The notes under the pieces are model-generated. The model saw only the letters and a program-made list of their open reading frames with translations, was not told the DNA's origin and did no database searches. Shown here one piece after another: positions 29,912-41,243 of a stretch of 64,000 nt of DNA. This DNA comes from Ulota crispa. Lineage: Eukaryota > Streptophyta > Bryopsida > Orthotrichales > Orthotrichaceae. Numbering within the stretch: the stretch's first letter is position 1; every line of letters starts with the position of its first letter. The position numbers and the translations under genes are program-made. Where the stretch lies: NCBI GenBank assembly GCA_963920765.1, contig OY987249.1, positions 12,772,817 through 12,836,816 of the forward strand, written 5' to 3'.

Positions 29912-30353
29912 GGAAAAATTTGAGCCCTCCTTGAGCCTCCCAATATTTGATAAAGTAAGTTATTATTTGGGGGCTAGACATGTTAGTGTGAATGCAAAAA
30001 AAATCACTCATATTTATAACTATTTTGTATGAAGGACCTTATCCACATGCACAATTCAAAACAATACAAAAAACATACTCATAAAAATGTATAAATGTAC
30101 TCACTAGTCATTATTCAAATACTTCACTCATTTATTCCAACAAAGTAAAATAAAATTTATGGTTCTGTTGAACTATACATTTGTATCCATAGCTTTGTCC
30201 AATTGGGATGGCATAACAACATAACTTTCATGATTGCATTGAACTCAAAAGGTGGACAGAAATAGGAAATTAACAATTTATTTGTTGCAATAAGTACACA
30301 TCTTGAATCTTTTTGAGATTTTGAAGGGGCTATTAGAGGGCTCAATTTTTTCC
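29912..30353. mobile_element. 442-bp inverted-repeat element, GGAAAAATTTGAGCCCTC family (copy 1)
   Basis: The left end GGAAAAATTTGAGCCCTCC and right end GAGGGCTCAATTTTTTCC are imperfect reverse complements. A second copy with the same order of internal words (ACCTTATCCACATGC, CCATAGCTTTGTCCAATT, AATAAGTACACATCTT) lies at 33417-33840. No clear target duplication was seen and there is no coding capacity. Confidence 0.72.
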
Positions 30354-32024
30354 TAATGATTATTTATCCATACTGACCCTTAAGCCTTGATGAGTTCAGA
30401 TCGCACTTGTCACATGCTGGTTGCCTAGATCATAGTATTCCTACCTGGCACACAAACCCGACCTTCTCGTTCGTCAGGAGCAGCTGTCCCAATTATAATT
30501 TCTCTAGGGAATCAGGACTTCTGCAAATTCAGCAGACACTTCTGGAAAGGACATCATTAATGCAATTTGTAAGTGGGCATGCAGAAATTTAACTTTTTAT
30601 AAATTGACGATTTATTAACCCATAAAGTTCAAAGTTTCAAAAGGATCTCCTCTCTTATGAAGACTTTTGAAGCTTTAGAAATGCTTTTAGAAAGCGTATC
30701 ATGGAAGAATGTTTTGGAGTTGATGTGTGAATGTGAATTTCAAAGTTTACATTGTATTCATACGGTTGTGTATACCGATATCATTACTAAAACTAACATA
30801 ACAATTGAAATTTAAGAGTTCCCAAATTTGATTTATCAACGAAAAAAATCTATCTGTATAAAAGAATTTGATTTACTGCGTAGCGATCCTTTTATTGTGA
30901 TCCTTTTATTGCATGGGTAAAAATTTGCATGGTGAAAACTTGTGTGCATAAAATTCACATGGGTAAGAACTTATGTGGGTAAAAATGCGTGTGCCAAAAA
31001 CAAAAGCATGTAAAAAAGTTGCATAAAAAATAAAACAATGTAAAAAATTTGCATGGATAATCACCGTGTGGATTAAAAAATTGCACGGAATAAAAAACAA
31101 ACAATATGTTTGTGCATGAGAATACAGTAGCAATCCTTTTACTGTGTAGTTAAAATATTATGTGGGTATAAATTAGAAAAATTGCTTCACTGCAAGGGAA
31201 TGTTTTGAAAACAAAAACAATTTTTTTACTGACACAGGTAAAGTTTGAAATTGAATTACGTTCATTAAAAGTATTAAAAAAAAACTTGTTGGGGAACATT
31301 TTGCGTAATTAGTTTTGAATTTATTTTGTGTTTTGTCGGACCAATGGGTGCCTCTATCAATTTGATTTAATTGGAATGAAATGGAGTTGAATGTGAGGAT
31401 CTCATTGTTATGATTGTTTTGAGCCTCTTTTTCTTTTGAGTTTATGAGTTTATATTGAGGACACTTTCAAGTAAAAACCCAACTTGGCAAATAATTTACA
31501 TATGTTTGTTTCCAAAGTCCTACTAAAGTGCACGCTTTAGTAGTGTTAAATCTAATTACATAATACAATTGCCTAAGTTCAAAACAAAAAGCACACAACA
31601 GGATTATATTGATATTAACAACAAAGTATAGATTCGTATACGTAATACTAGTCCCTTGAGCATTTTTTTTGGAACAATTTGGAATTAGAATGGAGAGTTT
31701 GAAACTCCCTGACTAACTTACTCTTCCTACCCAAAGGCACATGTTTCCTTTTTCATAGTGACTACTTGCATCCTCTTTACTTCAAAACATTTTTTTTGCT
31801 TTTCTTCCAAAATCATTTGGACACTCGTCCATTGCCTTCAAGTTTGTATTTGCATATGGTAGAGTGTTTCTTCAGACCAAAATTTGCATGCATAATAATC
31901 TTCTAATGTCACAAAATTGCCCTTTATAAATTTAATGCAAACATTTTTGTTGCATCTCATCAAAGTTTGTGTTGAGATTAGTAATGAAAACAAACCAAAC
32001 ATCAAATGAAGAAGAATTCAAGGT
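30354..32024. other. AT-rich intergenic DNA with a short-unit repeat patch
   Basis: No gene recognised. About 30905-31095 contains many variants of (T)GCATGGGTAAAAA and GTGTGCATAAAA words, a degenerate short tandem repeat. One minus-strand frame of 75 codons across it is a by-product of this repeat. Confidence 0.45.
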
Positions 32025-32264
32025 TTAACCCCTAAAGGACCAAGCAGCCCTTTGCAACCAGTACAATATGAGGTATTTTTCTTGTATTTGGAGTGCATCT
32101 ACACCTTTCTTACATTTGAGAATAACAAAGAAGTTAGAATATAGATCAATGCTATTCTAGTGAGGTAGTCAAGATTCCAAATTAAAAAAATTTGTTGGTA
32201 GCAAATGTCAATTATACAGTAGCTTACATACTATGTATTATAGTAGCTTGGTCCTTTAAGTGGA
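32025..32264. mobile_element. short TTAA-associated element, CCCCTAAAGGACCAAGC end
   Basis: TTAA at 32025-32028 precedes CCCCTAAAGGACCAAGC. The likely right end is GCTTGGTCCTTTAAGTGG near 32247-32264, the reverse complement with damaged terminal bases. The right TTAA is lost. It is non-coding. Confidence 0.55.
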
Positions 32265-32283
32265 CTACAAATGATCACTATTG

Positions 32284-32517
32284 TTAACCCTTAATGGACC
32301 ATAGGGCATAGTATATACATTGTCATATAATTGGTATTTGCAACCAATAAGAAATTTTAATTTGGGATCTCAAGTGACTCACTAGAACTACTTTGATCTA
32401 TTCTTCAACTTCTTTGTTGATCTCAAATGCAATAAAGGTGTGGATCTATTCCAAATACAAGAAAAATTCCTTGTGTTCTACTGATGGCAATTGCATGCTG
32501 TGTACTTTAAGGGCTAA
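32284..32517. mobile_element. 226-bp TTAA-associated element, CCCTTAATGGACC end
   Basis: TTAA at 32284-32287 is followed by CCCTTAATGGACC. The right end GTACTTTAAGGG (to 32513) is followed by CTAA at 32514-32517. The interior is shared with 56615-56800 (TGTCATATAATT, CAATAAGAA, GATCTCAAATG, AAAGGTGTGGAT). Its right flank is also the left flank of the next element. Confidence 0.6.
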
Positions 32518-32774
32518 AACACCATATTCATTAAAATGGGAAAACACAATTTCCAAACTGAACTTCACCTTAAACCCAAAAGGTTAGCTTAAACCAAATT
32601 CAAAGCTATAAGATTCAGTTTGACCCACTAAGATTTTTTCCCTTGCAAATTCCTCTTGTCAGGTGAGGGCACACGTACCCAAAAAAACGCTGCAAATACG
32701 GTTTTAGGAGATCAACTAAAACCTTCAAAAGTCCCAAAATGTACTCTTTTTCCCAATTTAATGAATATGGTGTT
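32518..32774. mobile_element. 257-bp foldback element, AACACCATATTCATTAAA family (copy B)
   Basis: AACACCATATTCATTAAA at 32518 is mirrored by TTTAATGAATATGGTGTT ending at 32774. Flanks are CTAA on the left and TTAA on the right (32775-32778). The interior matches the copy at 56241-56497, which has the same length (for example CCACTAAGATT, CTTCAAAAGTCCCAAAATG). Confidence 0.78.
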
Positions 32775-33416
32775 TTAAGTGGTTTTGTTGCTGTCCTTAC
32801 AAGAAATTGCTCAAGATTTGTGAGTAAGTACCAAAACTTTGAAGCATTCATTGACAACACAAATATGCAATGGGATCCATTGGGGTAGATATGAAATCTG
32901 CTTTTTTTTCCAATCCAAAGCTACAGTAGTGACATCACTGTCTCCAATTTTTTTGATTGTCATACAATATTGATACAATTTTGCACAGAAAGTCTCTCAT
33001 ATGTTGCAATGCTTACACTATCACTTTGAAATCTTAGCAAGTATTACAAGATTTGGATACTTTAATCTCAAAGATACACTCCAGTAAGTGAAAAGTCTAT
33101 GAAATTTCCAAATTTTCTTACCATCCATTCATAAGTTGGTTGGGTGTGAATTGCCATATTATATACCTATCCAAAATAACCCCGTGTATTGGCCCTTACA
33201 GAGTTAATGTTTGCTACACCTCTATTACATTTTCTTTCTTTGGGAAATGCCAGCAATTTTCTATCATCTCCAAAACTTGGAGATTAAAGTATTTGGCAAA
33301 AAAATTCCAACAGTTGAACTTTAGGCCTTAAATTCTTTGAAATGCCTGGAACTTAGGGAGGCCTAAAATACTCTAGCCCAATAAGAATAAGCATATGATT
33401 CTTACCACAAATATTA
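32775..33416. other. intergenic DNA, no gene recognised
   Basis: AT-rich, short frames only. A loosely inverted pair, CTTTAATCTC near 33060 and CTTGGAGATTAAAG near 33280, suggests another eroded foldback, but ends were not resolved. Confidence 0.35.
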
Positions 33417-33840
33417 GGAAAAATATGAGCCCTCTAGGAGCCCCCTACAGCTTGACAAACCAAGCTTTTAATTGGTTAGCATGAGTACAAAAAAAAGGCA
33501 CTCACTACCTTGTATGAAGGATCTAATCCGCATGCAAAATCTAAAATAATAAAAAAGGTTTTGTACTCATAAAACATGTAAATTTACTCACTACTCTCTA
33601 TCCAAGTACTTCACTCATCTATTCAAATAGAGTAAAGTAGAATTTAAGGTCCTGTTGTACATTTGTACCCATAGTTTTTGTCCAATTAGGATAACATAAT
33701 AATACAATTTTCATGATTGCATTGAATTCAAAGGATGAGTGAAATTAGGAAATTAGTGATTTGTTTGTAGTAGTAAGTACATATCTTAAGACCCCTTTAA
33801 AAATTTTGTAAGGGGCTCTTGGAGGGCTCAAAATTTTCCC
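33417..33840. mobile_element. inverted-repeat element, GGAAAAATATGAGCCCTC family (copy 2)
   Basis: It starts GGAAAAATATGAGCCCTC and ends GGAGGGCTCAAAATTTTCC. Internal words and their order match the copy at 29912-30353. Length is about 424 bp. It is non-coding. Confidence 0.72.
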
Positions 33841-34130
33841 AGTGAATGTCTTTTGTTCTTTTTGAGTGTTGTTTGGACATACTAAGTATAAAAATAAGTA
33901 ACTAGGCTACAAGTGACTCTGTCCTTGTAAGTTTTGGTTTGATCTGAGAGTAAGACATCTACTCAAACTTTCTTATGGTAACTTCTCTCAAAGCAAAATT
34001 TCCTTCCTTGCCGTCTACAACCAAAAAGTCAAGAACAAACAAAGGCTAATTTTGCAACAAGTCAATTTTGCAAGTGGTTACGTTACATGTCTCACAATGA
34101 AATAAAAAGGACCAAACACAATAAAGAAAC

Positions 34131-35004
34131 TGTACAGTACCAGTTAGTGTTGGGAGTAAAACTTGTTTTGGCATTCCAAAGAAGTTTGTATAATATAAAA
34201 TGTAAAGGTCATTTCAATCTCATATTTTTGGTATATGATTCTCATGCAATCCTGATTGACCATAACAAATCTTAATTATTAAAAACCAAAATCTTATTTT
34301 TGGTAAGTTGTTTTGTGTCAAAATCATGATTTTACAAGAAAGTTGATTAAAACACATTGGTGATGAATTTTTGAGATTTGATTGCATGGATAGGTAGGAG
34401 ACATCCATACGCACACCTTTCCTTTTAACAAACATCTTCAAAAAGTTTAGAATTCCTTCAATAGAGGTTCAAATGCTCAAGTGATCATGACCAAATTTAG
34501 TAAGATAAATATCTCCATTTTTTAATTAGCTTTTGGCAAAATAAACATATCATCATGTTCAAAGGTATAGATTTAATCATAATATATGAGTCAAATAGCA
34601 CAATTTAGTTACCATGAAGAATTATCTATTTTACTAAATTTGGTCATGATCACTTGAGCATTTGAACCTCTATTGAAGGAATTCTAAACTTTTTGAAGAT
34701 GTTTGTTAAAAGGAAAGGTGTGCGTATGGATGTCTCCTACCTATCCATGCAATCAAATCTCAAAAATTCATCACCAATGTGTTTTAATCAACTTTCTTGT
34801 AAAATCATGATTTTGACACAAAACAACTTACCAAAAATAAGATTTTGGTTTTTAATAATTAAGATTTGGTATGGTCAATCAGGATTGCATGAGAATCATA
34901 TACCAAAAATATGAGATTGAAATGACCTTTACATTTTACATTATACAAACTTCTTTGGAATGCCAAAAAAAGTTCTACCTATCAATATTAACTGGTACTA
35001 TACA
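34131..35004. repeat. large foldback 1, arms of ~400 bp
   Basis: TGTACAGTACCAGTTA at 34131 is mirrored by TAACTGGTACTATACA ending at 35004, centre near 34570. The arms are so similar that the same 73-codon frame can be read outward-in from each arm (minus 34441-34220, plus 34693-34914) with one residue different. No protein function is suggested; the frames are a by-product of the symmetry. Confidence 0.85.
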
Positions 35005-36636
35005 TTACCTAAAAGAAAGGGTACATAACACCCTTTTATGGCATCCAAAGAAGTATGTATAACTATGTATAACAAAGAATATAACTCACAATTCATTCTC
35101 ACATTTTAAATATGCAATCCTCATGCAATCTTGATCAAGCATATCAAATTTCAGTTACTAAAACTCAAAATCCTATTTTTGGTAAATGGTTTTGTGTCAA
35201 AATCATGGTTTTACAAGAAAGTTGATTAATAAATAGTGGTGATGAATTTTTGAGATTTGATTGCATAGATATGTAGGAAACACCCATACGCACATCTTCC
35301 TTGCAAACAAACATTTCCAAAAAACTTCAGTATTCCTTCTGTAGAGATTTTAATGTAAGATTGGTTACAACCAAATTTAGCAAAATACATATTTCTTCAT
35401 GGAAATTAATTTTTGGCAAAAAATACATATCATCATGTTTAAAGGGGTAGTTGCAAGAAACACTTCACAGTTTTGTCTCAAACACCCTTAGTATTGGTAG
35501 TAGTAGTACTACTACCGAGCTTTTGGAATAATTTTTTTTAAATAAAATAAAATATGGAAAGTTTGTAAAGCACTTAAAATAGCATACTCGTGAAAATTCA
35601 GACCTAGAAATTTTTTATTCTAAAGGTTGTGCTCAAAACAAAATCACCTACAAAAAGCCAATTTCTTTCTTGCTTTTTAGAAAATAGTAAAATAATTCAA
35701 AAAGTAAAAATAAAAATTGGCCATTTGAGAACCCATTAAAGACATTCACATGGTACAATTGCTTTGCTGAGGAATTTCTTTGTATTTTGCCAATGAAGGG
35801 AGATAGGATGCCTACTTTGAGACAATGAAAATACCATGGAATTTATAATTTTGCAAAACCCTTCTACAAATGCATGTAAGCATGCTCTATAAACAACATC
35901 CCCAATTTATAACCCTAGAAAAGCTTTTTTGGACCCAAAATAGTACTAAAAACCCCCCAAAATGGCCAAGTTAGACTCCTATTTGGGGGCTATCTAAAAA
36001 TAAAAAATAATAATTTAAAAAAAACCGCAAAAATTATAGAAGGTTTGTAACTATGACATGTACCTTTTTCTGAAATTTCAGCTCAAAAGAACTTGCTGCA
36101 CAAAAGTTACAAGCCAAAAAGCACATGTGGGAGGTGAAGGGGACAAGAGATAGTACACGTGTTTCTTGCAATCTCCCAAAGGTACAAACTTAATCACAAT
36201 GTATAAGTCAAATAACAAAAACTAATTTCCATGAAGAAATATGTATTTCACTAAATTTGGTCATACTCACCCTGACATTAAAATTTCTATAGAAGGAATA
36301 TTGAAGTTTTTTGGAAATGATTGTTTGAAATGAAGATGTGCGTACGGATGTCTCTTACATATCCATGCAATCAAATCTCAAAAATTCATTGCCACTATTT
36401 ATTAATCAACTTTCTTGTAAAACCATGATTTTGACACAAAACTATTTACCAAAAATAGGATTTTGGGCTTTAGTAACTGAAATTTGATATGCTTGATCAA
36501 GATTGCATGAGGTTCGCATATTCAAAATGTGAAAATGAAATATTAGTTATATATTTTTTTATACATAGTTATATATACTTCTTTGGACGCCATAAAAAGG
36601 TGTTATGTAATCTTTCTTTTGGGTACTGTACAGTAC
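34995..36636. repeat. large foldback 2, related arms, interrupted by a nested insert
   Basis: The left arm (34995-35440) and right arm (36183-36636) are inverted copies, ending at the palindromic word GTACTGTACAGTAC (36623-36636). The arms are also homologous to foldback 1 (shared words TTTTGTGTCAAAATCATG, TTTTTGAGATTTGATTGCAT), so four related arms alternate in orientation. A separate element (35446-36177) sits at the centre. Confidence 0.82.
35441..36182. mobile_element. nested 732-bp inverted-terminal-repeat element with AAAGG duplication
   Basis: The left end GGTAGTTGCAAGAAACAC (35446) and right end GTGTTTCTTGCAATCTCCC (to 36177) are near-perfect inverted repeats. AAAGG flanks both sides (35441-35445 and 36178-36182). 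Comparison with the uninterrupted loop of foldback 1 (TTCAAAGGTATAG near 34558) shows the pre-insertion site. The class is unassigned: a 5-bp duplication alone is not decisive. Confidence 0.72.
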
Positions 36637-37258
36637 AAGGGCAAAATTGTGTTTTAACATGTTGACATATACGGGAGAACAAGACAAATATAATTAAAAT
36701 AAAAAACAAAGACAACTATCAGCATGAAGGAAGCCTAGAGTGGTGAACAGAGTAAGTTAGAAGATGTCCGTGCATGTGTGTTGGTCAAATCAAATCCAAA
36801 TACACCAACATTTGGTAGAGCAAGTCAAGTTAGTAGGAATAGAAATATTTTAGACAAATTTTAGCCACAATTTTACCTCATTTTGTCATTGGATACCTCA
36901 GTACTAAAAAAAAGTGGACAAAAAAATGAACAAAATAGTCAAATCACTTTGGAGTGTGTATTGTTTAACTAATGCAAACGCAATTTTTTTTAGTTTGATA
37001 GACTCTATGTTCTCAACAAAGATATAGTTAGAGAGATGTTCACAATATGTCCCACATCTCAATTTTATTGCAAGTGTAACATCAAGTCTCAATTGTGTTG
37101 TATTATAAAAGAAAAACAAAACATCCACATAAAAATAAAGCATGCAAACTCCCAATTTTAGGCGGACAAATTGAAAAAATGTTGCCATGTAAGTATTTCT
37201 AGGTGAGCCTAGACTTGAGACATTGTGCTCTTTCCTGGGTCAAACTTTTGATTGGGCC
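36637..37258. other. intergenic DNA, no gene recognised
   Basis: AT-rich sequence. A minus-strand frame at 37188-36904 (94 codons) lacks any recognisable domain. Confidence 0.4.
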
Positions 37259-38999
37259 TTAACCTTATACTGCCCACGCGAACGGTTTCTATTTGCAGTT
37301 TTTTTTTGAATGCCATGGTTGCGCATCTGGTGACTTGTTTTACTATTTGAAAATATGGGGTAGGTTTTTGGTTATTTTCTTTAACAAAGAGCAATTTCTA
37401 TTTTTTGAATCTAGCGTTGCATTGGATTAGGGTTACGGTCAATTTCTCAAAACTGAAATGTGGGACACGGTCATTGGCTGGGAGTGTCCCAAAATTGACC
37501 GGGATGAGCCGGTTGAAGACCGTTAGCCTAGGATTCTTGATACGAGGCGGCTCGCATTCACGGGCAGCAGACAATGGATTTTTGGTATGAGAAGCTCAAG
37601 CGTACTTGCTTGACAATTACAATCTTGAAAATCTTCTGTTTTGTGGAGGACAAGAAGGTCTCGTTGAGGAAGCGGTTTGAGGAGAGAATCCTAGGGCAAT
37701 TGTGTACAACCTAGTGGCAATTATGAGTGGGGAGAGTGGCGAGTGGCTAGCCATGAATTATTCTTTGAACTGGGGTGAGGGGTTTAGGACCTCTGGAAGG
37801 AGTGAAGAGTGGCGGGAGCAAGGCGGCGCACTACTTTCAAGCAAGGCAACCTTTGATTTTGTGGATTTTGTTTCTTGTTGGGCTTTTACTAGAAAATGGC
37901 AACCACGTAGGAGGCTCATTGAGCTACAAAGGAGGAAGTTTTGCATGTGCAAGACAATCTCTTGCATTGGGTGATGCTCAGAGGCGCATCACCTGCCACC
38001 GCCCAAAAGATTGTGCACTGTTTACGTGAGGATTTCCTCCTCAATCTACAATTGCTGAAGATGAAGCATCACTAGAGTTTGAAGCCAACAAATTGCAACT
38101 GGAGGTACTTGTGTCAATGCCAAATTTCAAGGTTTCTTGGGTGGAAAGAGTGGTACCCAGAAGGAGACGATCAAGGATTTCCCACATTTCTGAATGTTTT
38201 TTTAGGGAATCACCACTGGCCTGATCTAATTCACCATGAAGAGAGCTGCAAAGGCAAAGGCTCTTGCCAAGTTGGCCAGCCCATCCAACTAGCAGGGGCA
38301 AGCTCATGGAGCGATTGTAGCAGCAGCGGTAGCAGTGGCAACAAACAGCTCTAGAGCCGGAAACGACTCCGCCGTGGTCAAGATGCAAATACCCCCTTTG
38401 GCAGTTCAGATCACCTCTGAGGTCGCGGGGACTGGGGCTGGGACTAGAATGCAAAAGGGTGCTAGGCAAAGGGGCCCTCAACGGGGTGGACAAGAGAGGT
38501 GGGGTGAACATGGTTGGGGAAGTTTAGGGGAAGTAACAAGAACAACACAATCTATGCAAGTCCATAGCAAGGCTTCTGAGTTGGGGGGGGGGTTTGCATT
38601 CAGAAATTTACGCACAGTTAGGGGGTCCTGGAAATGTAGAATTCTCTGTGGAAGTTGAAGAGCAAGGGCAAGGGAGTAGGGGTGAGGGTATGGTGATGCC
38701 ACCTGCACTTTGAGGACGGGTGACTTGTGGTAAGGGAAGGACAACTAGAAAACCAAGAGGCTGCGTGTCCCTTCTAGTTCTGCCTTCTTCCGTGTTGCCT
38801 CGAGTGTTGCGATCCTCAGCAACATTGCGCTTGTCAAAAAGGAACTGCCCTGTTTGCTAGTTGATCTACATGTTTGGTGATGTAAACAATCCTTGCGTTG
38901 TCTAGGAACAGTACTACTCACGATCCCCTTCTTGATTGCCTAGATCTGGGGGCTGTGACCTCAATAGTCAAGTGAGACAAGCCGGCCCATCTGCGAGGC

Positions 39000-41243
39000 A
39001 TGGATCACCGTCAACGGTTCTTGATCGCTCTCCGTTCCGGTTTGCACCTGCAGCAGTATCAAGGCCTATTGGTCATGAACCTGCACAGTACCTTCAACAA
39101 CGTGGAAAGCGCATTTGAGTACTATGACTTTGTGACAGACCTTGCTGCCATTGATCTAGTCCCATTCACCATAAAATGTGAAGAGTACGTTGATGACTAT
39201 AGACAATATCTTCAAGTTTTGCGTTCTCATTTGCCATTTTGCATCCCAAAGGAGGACCAAATCCGCCCCGACAATGTAGCCATACTTGAAGGCTTCATTG
39301 GATTTCTAGAGAACCAAGTTGCAATGGCAATCTACAAGTCAGAGGAACACATCTTCAACGTCAACGGTGGCGACGGCTTCAGCATACCTTTGCGTGCATT
39401 TCAGGAGCCAACACAAGCCGAAGGCCATGTCAATGCTAGCAGCGGAGGGACATTGGATTCCAAGGAGACCAACTGGGTACCAAACTTCTCCAATTTCACA
39501 GACATTGATTTTTTAGACAAGAATAACTCAGACTGGTTACTTCTTGATGAAGAAGAATTAGTAGGTAGTGACGTGGACGATCTGGATGTGAAGAGATATT
39601 GGGAGTTCACATACATAGACCTCGTGCAAGTGGATGCTTTCAAATGAATCAGTTTTCAGTACCGTGATTCTGAGTGGGACCAGAGTCGCCCAAACTTGCT
39701 TGGGGATCGACTGAGCTTTAGTGGCCCATTTCCTGGACCTACGCAAATATTCACAAGGAACAAGCATACTGCAAAGTCTTTTTGTGATTGATGGTTCAAT
39801 GATATATGCGTGGATTGAATTGTCTCTCAGACCAATATCTATGCGCTGCAGCCTTGTACAAATCTGGTAGACCCCAGGCGGAGGGGGAAGCCCGCTGGCT
39901 TGAATGATGATCCGCGATGGACACCAACCACCAGAGTTGAGATTAGAGTTTTTTTTGGGGTCACAATTTTGATGGGTCTCAAGTCCTCCCCATCAATTAG
40001 AGACTATTAGAAGGACAACACTTTCTGGGGATGTCCCATTATCCCCTTAGTTTTTTGTAGAAATTGTTTTGAGAGTCTTCTTTGTTGCATCCATTGCGTA
40101 GATAATAGCACAGCTTGCTGAGAGAAAGAAGATCCCTCATATGACAAGCTCTTCAAAATAAGGTGGTTGCTGGAGCATTTTGTGGAAGTGTCCCAGAGAG
40201 TGTACAATCCTCAGAAGTAGTTGACATGTGATGAGATAATGGTTGCATACAAGGACTTTAGGTCGCATTGTTGCCAATATATGCCGGCCAAACCGACCCG
40301 TTACGGATTTAAAATTTAGGCTGCTGTTTGCTCGGACTCATAATACATGTGGAACGTCATTCCATATTTGGGAAAGCAAGCACAAGAGCCTGAAGTGGGT
40401 TTGAGTGAGCGAATTGTTCACCAACTAACAAGAGGGCTGCAAAATTGGGGCCATGTAGTTTGTGTTGATAACTATTTCTGCTCCCCTGCTCTGTTTGATG
40501 GATTACTACGGATGGGCATCTTTGCTACAGGCACGGTGAAGGTATGGCGGGTTGGATTTCCAACAGCATTGATAGGTTTCAAGAGAGGAGATCACCTGTG
40601 ATTGACTCTTTTCTGGGCCACACATGCAAGTGGAAGAATGACAGCGTCGGTTTGGTATAACTCCAAACCGGTTGCTTTCTTGAGCACATCCACTGACCTT
40701 GTAGAACCTGCTATGGCACGGCAATGGCTCAATGGAAAAAGTGAAGAGATTTCCACCATGATGCAACAAATGGAGTATCAATCTAACATGCGTGGCGTGG
40801 ACTTGGTTGATCAAATGCGCAGCTATTACACTACCTAGTTCCACAGTACTAAGTGGTGGCACCGCTACCTAATGTTCACGATAGATTGCATTTTGTAGAA
40901 TACATGGGTGTGCTATCACCATGATCAACGTAACAAAGGTAGCAAGAAAATTCAGAGGGTGGATTTTCTTTATGAAGTTGCTTTTGGCTTGATAACACCG
41001 CACGCAATTATGCCTCGCACGAGTTCTGCTTGGAATCAGAATCCATCTGCCCTTCATCATCCGGAAACACACAGCTAGCTACGCCAGCTTTGCTGTGTTT
41101 GCAGGCACAAACAAGCTGGTTACTGCCTTGCTTGCGGCTTTGTATTCATGTGCCATGGCTCCTGCTTTGTGAAGGTTCACTCGTCGAAGAAGTGGGCGCT
41201 CCAAGCTTTTGAACAAGCCGTTCACTTTCCAACTCCCAACTGA
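39000..41243 (+). pseudogene. piggyBac-superfamily transposase, one frame with twelve nonsense codons
   Basis: A single frame from ATG 39000 to TGA 41241-41243 gives about 747 codons with family blocks in order. Up to 39647 is a poorly conserved N-terminal part. Then follow SQTNIYALQ (about 39822), DDPRWTPTTRVEIRVFFGV with ILMG and PSIRDY (about 39905-40007), DEIMVAYKDF and QYMPAKPTRYGFK, VCVDNYFCSPALFDGLL with GIFATGTV, and GVDLVDQMRSYYTT with KWWHRYL. A C-terminal cysteine-rich finger ends it (CCVCRHKQAGYCLACGF, CHGSCF). Candidate catalytic Asp codons at 40230, 40467 and 40800 are spaced 79 and 111 residues, as expected for the DDD triad. Internal stops: 39645, 39789, 39816, 40008, 40119, 40218, 40317, 40341, 40599, 40836, 40896, 41076. 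No frameshift was needed. It is inactive as it stands. Confidence 0.9.

Noticed and set aside
34220..34914. Two nearly identical 73-codon frames in opposite orientation as a duplicated gene pair
   Set aside because: They are the same sequence read from the two arms of one palindrome. No start context, domain or codon bias supports a gene.
38041..38744. Minus- and plus-strand frames of 90-156 codons
   Set aside because: Low-complexity Gly/Pro/Ser-rich translations beside a poly-G tract, inside the candidate piggyBac element. No family recognised.
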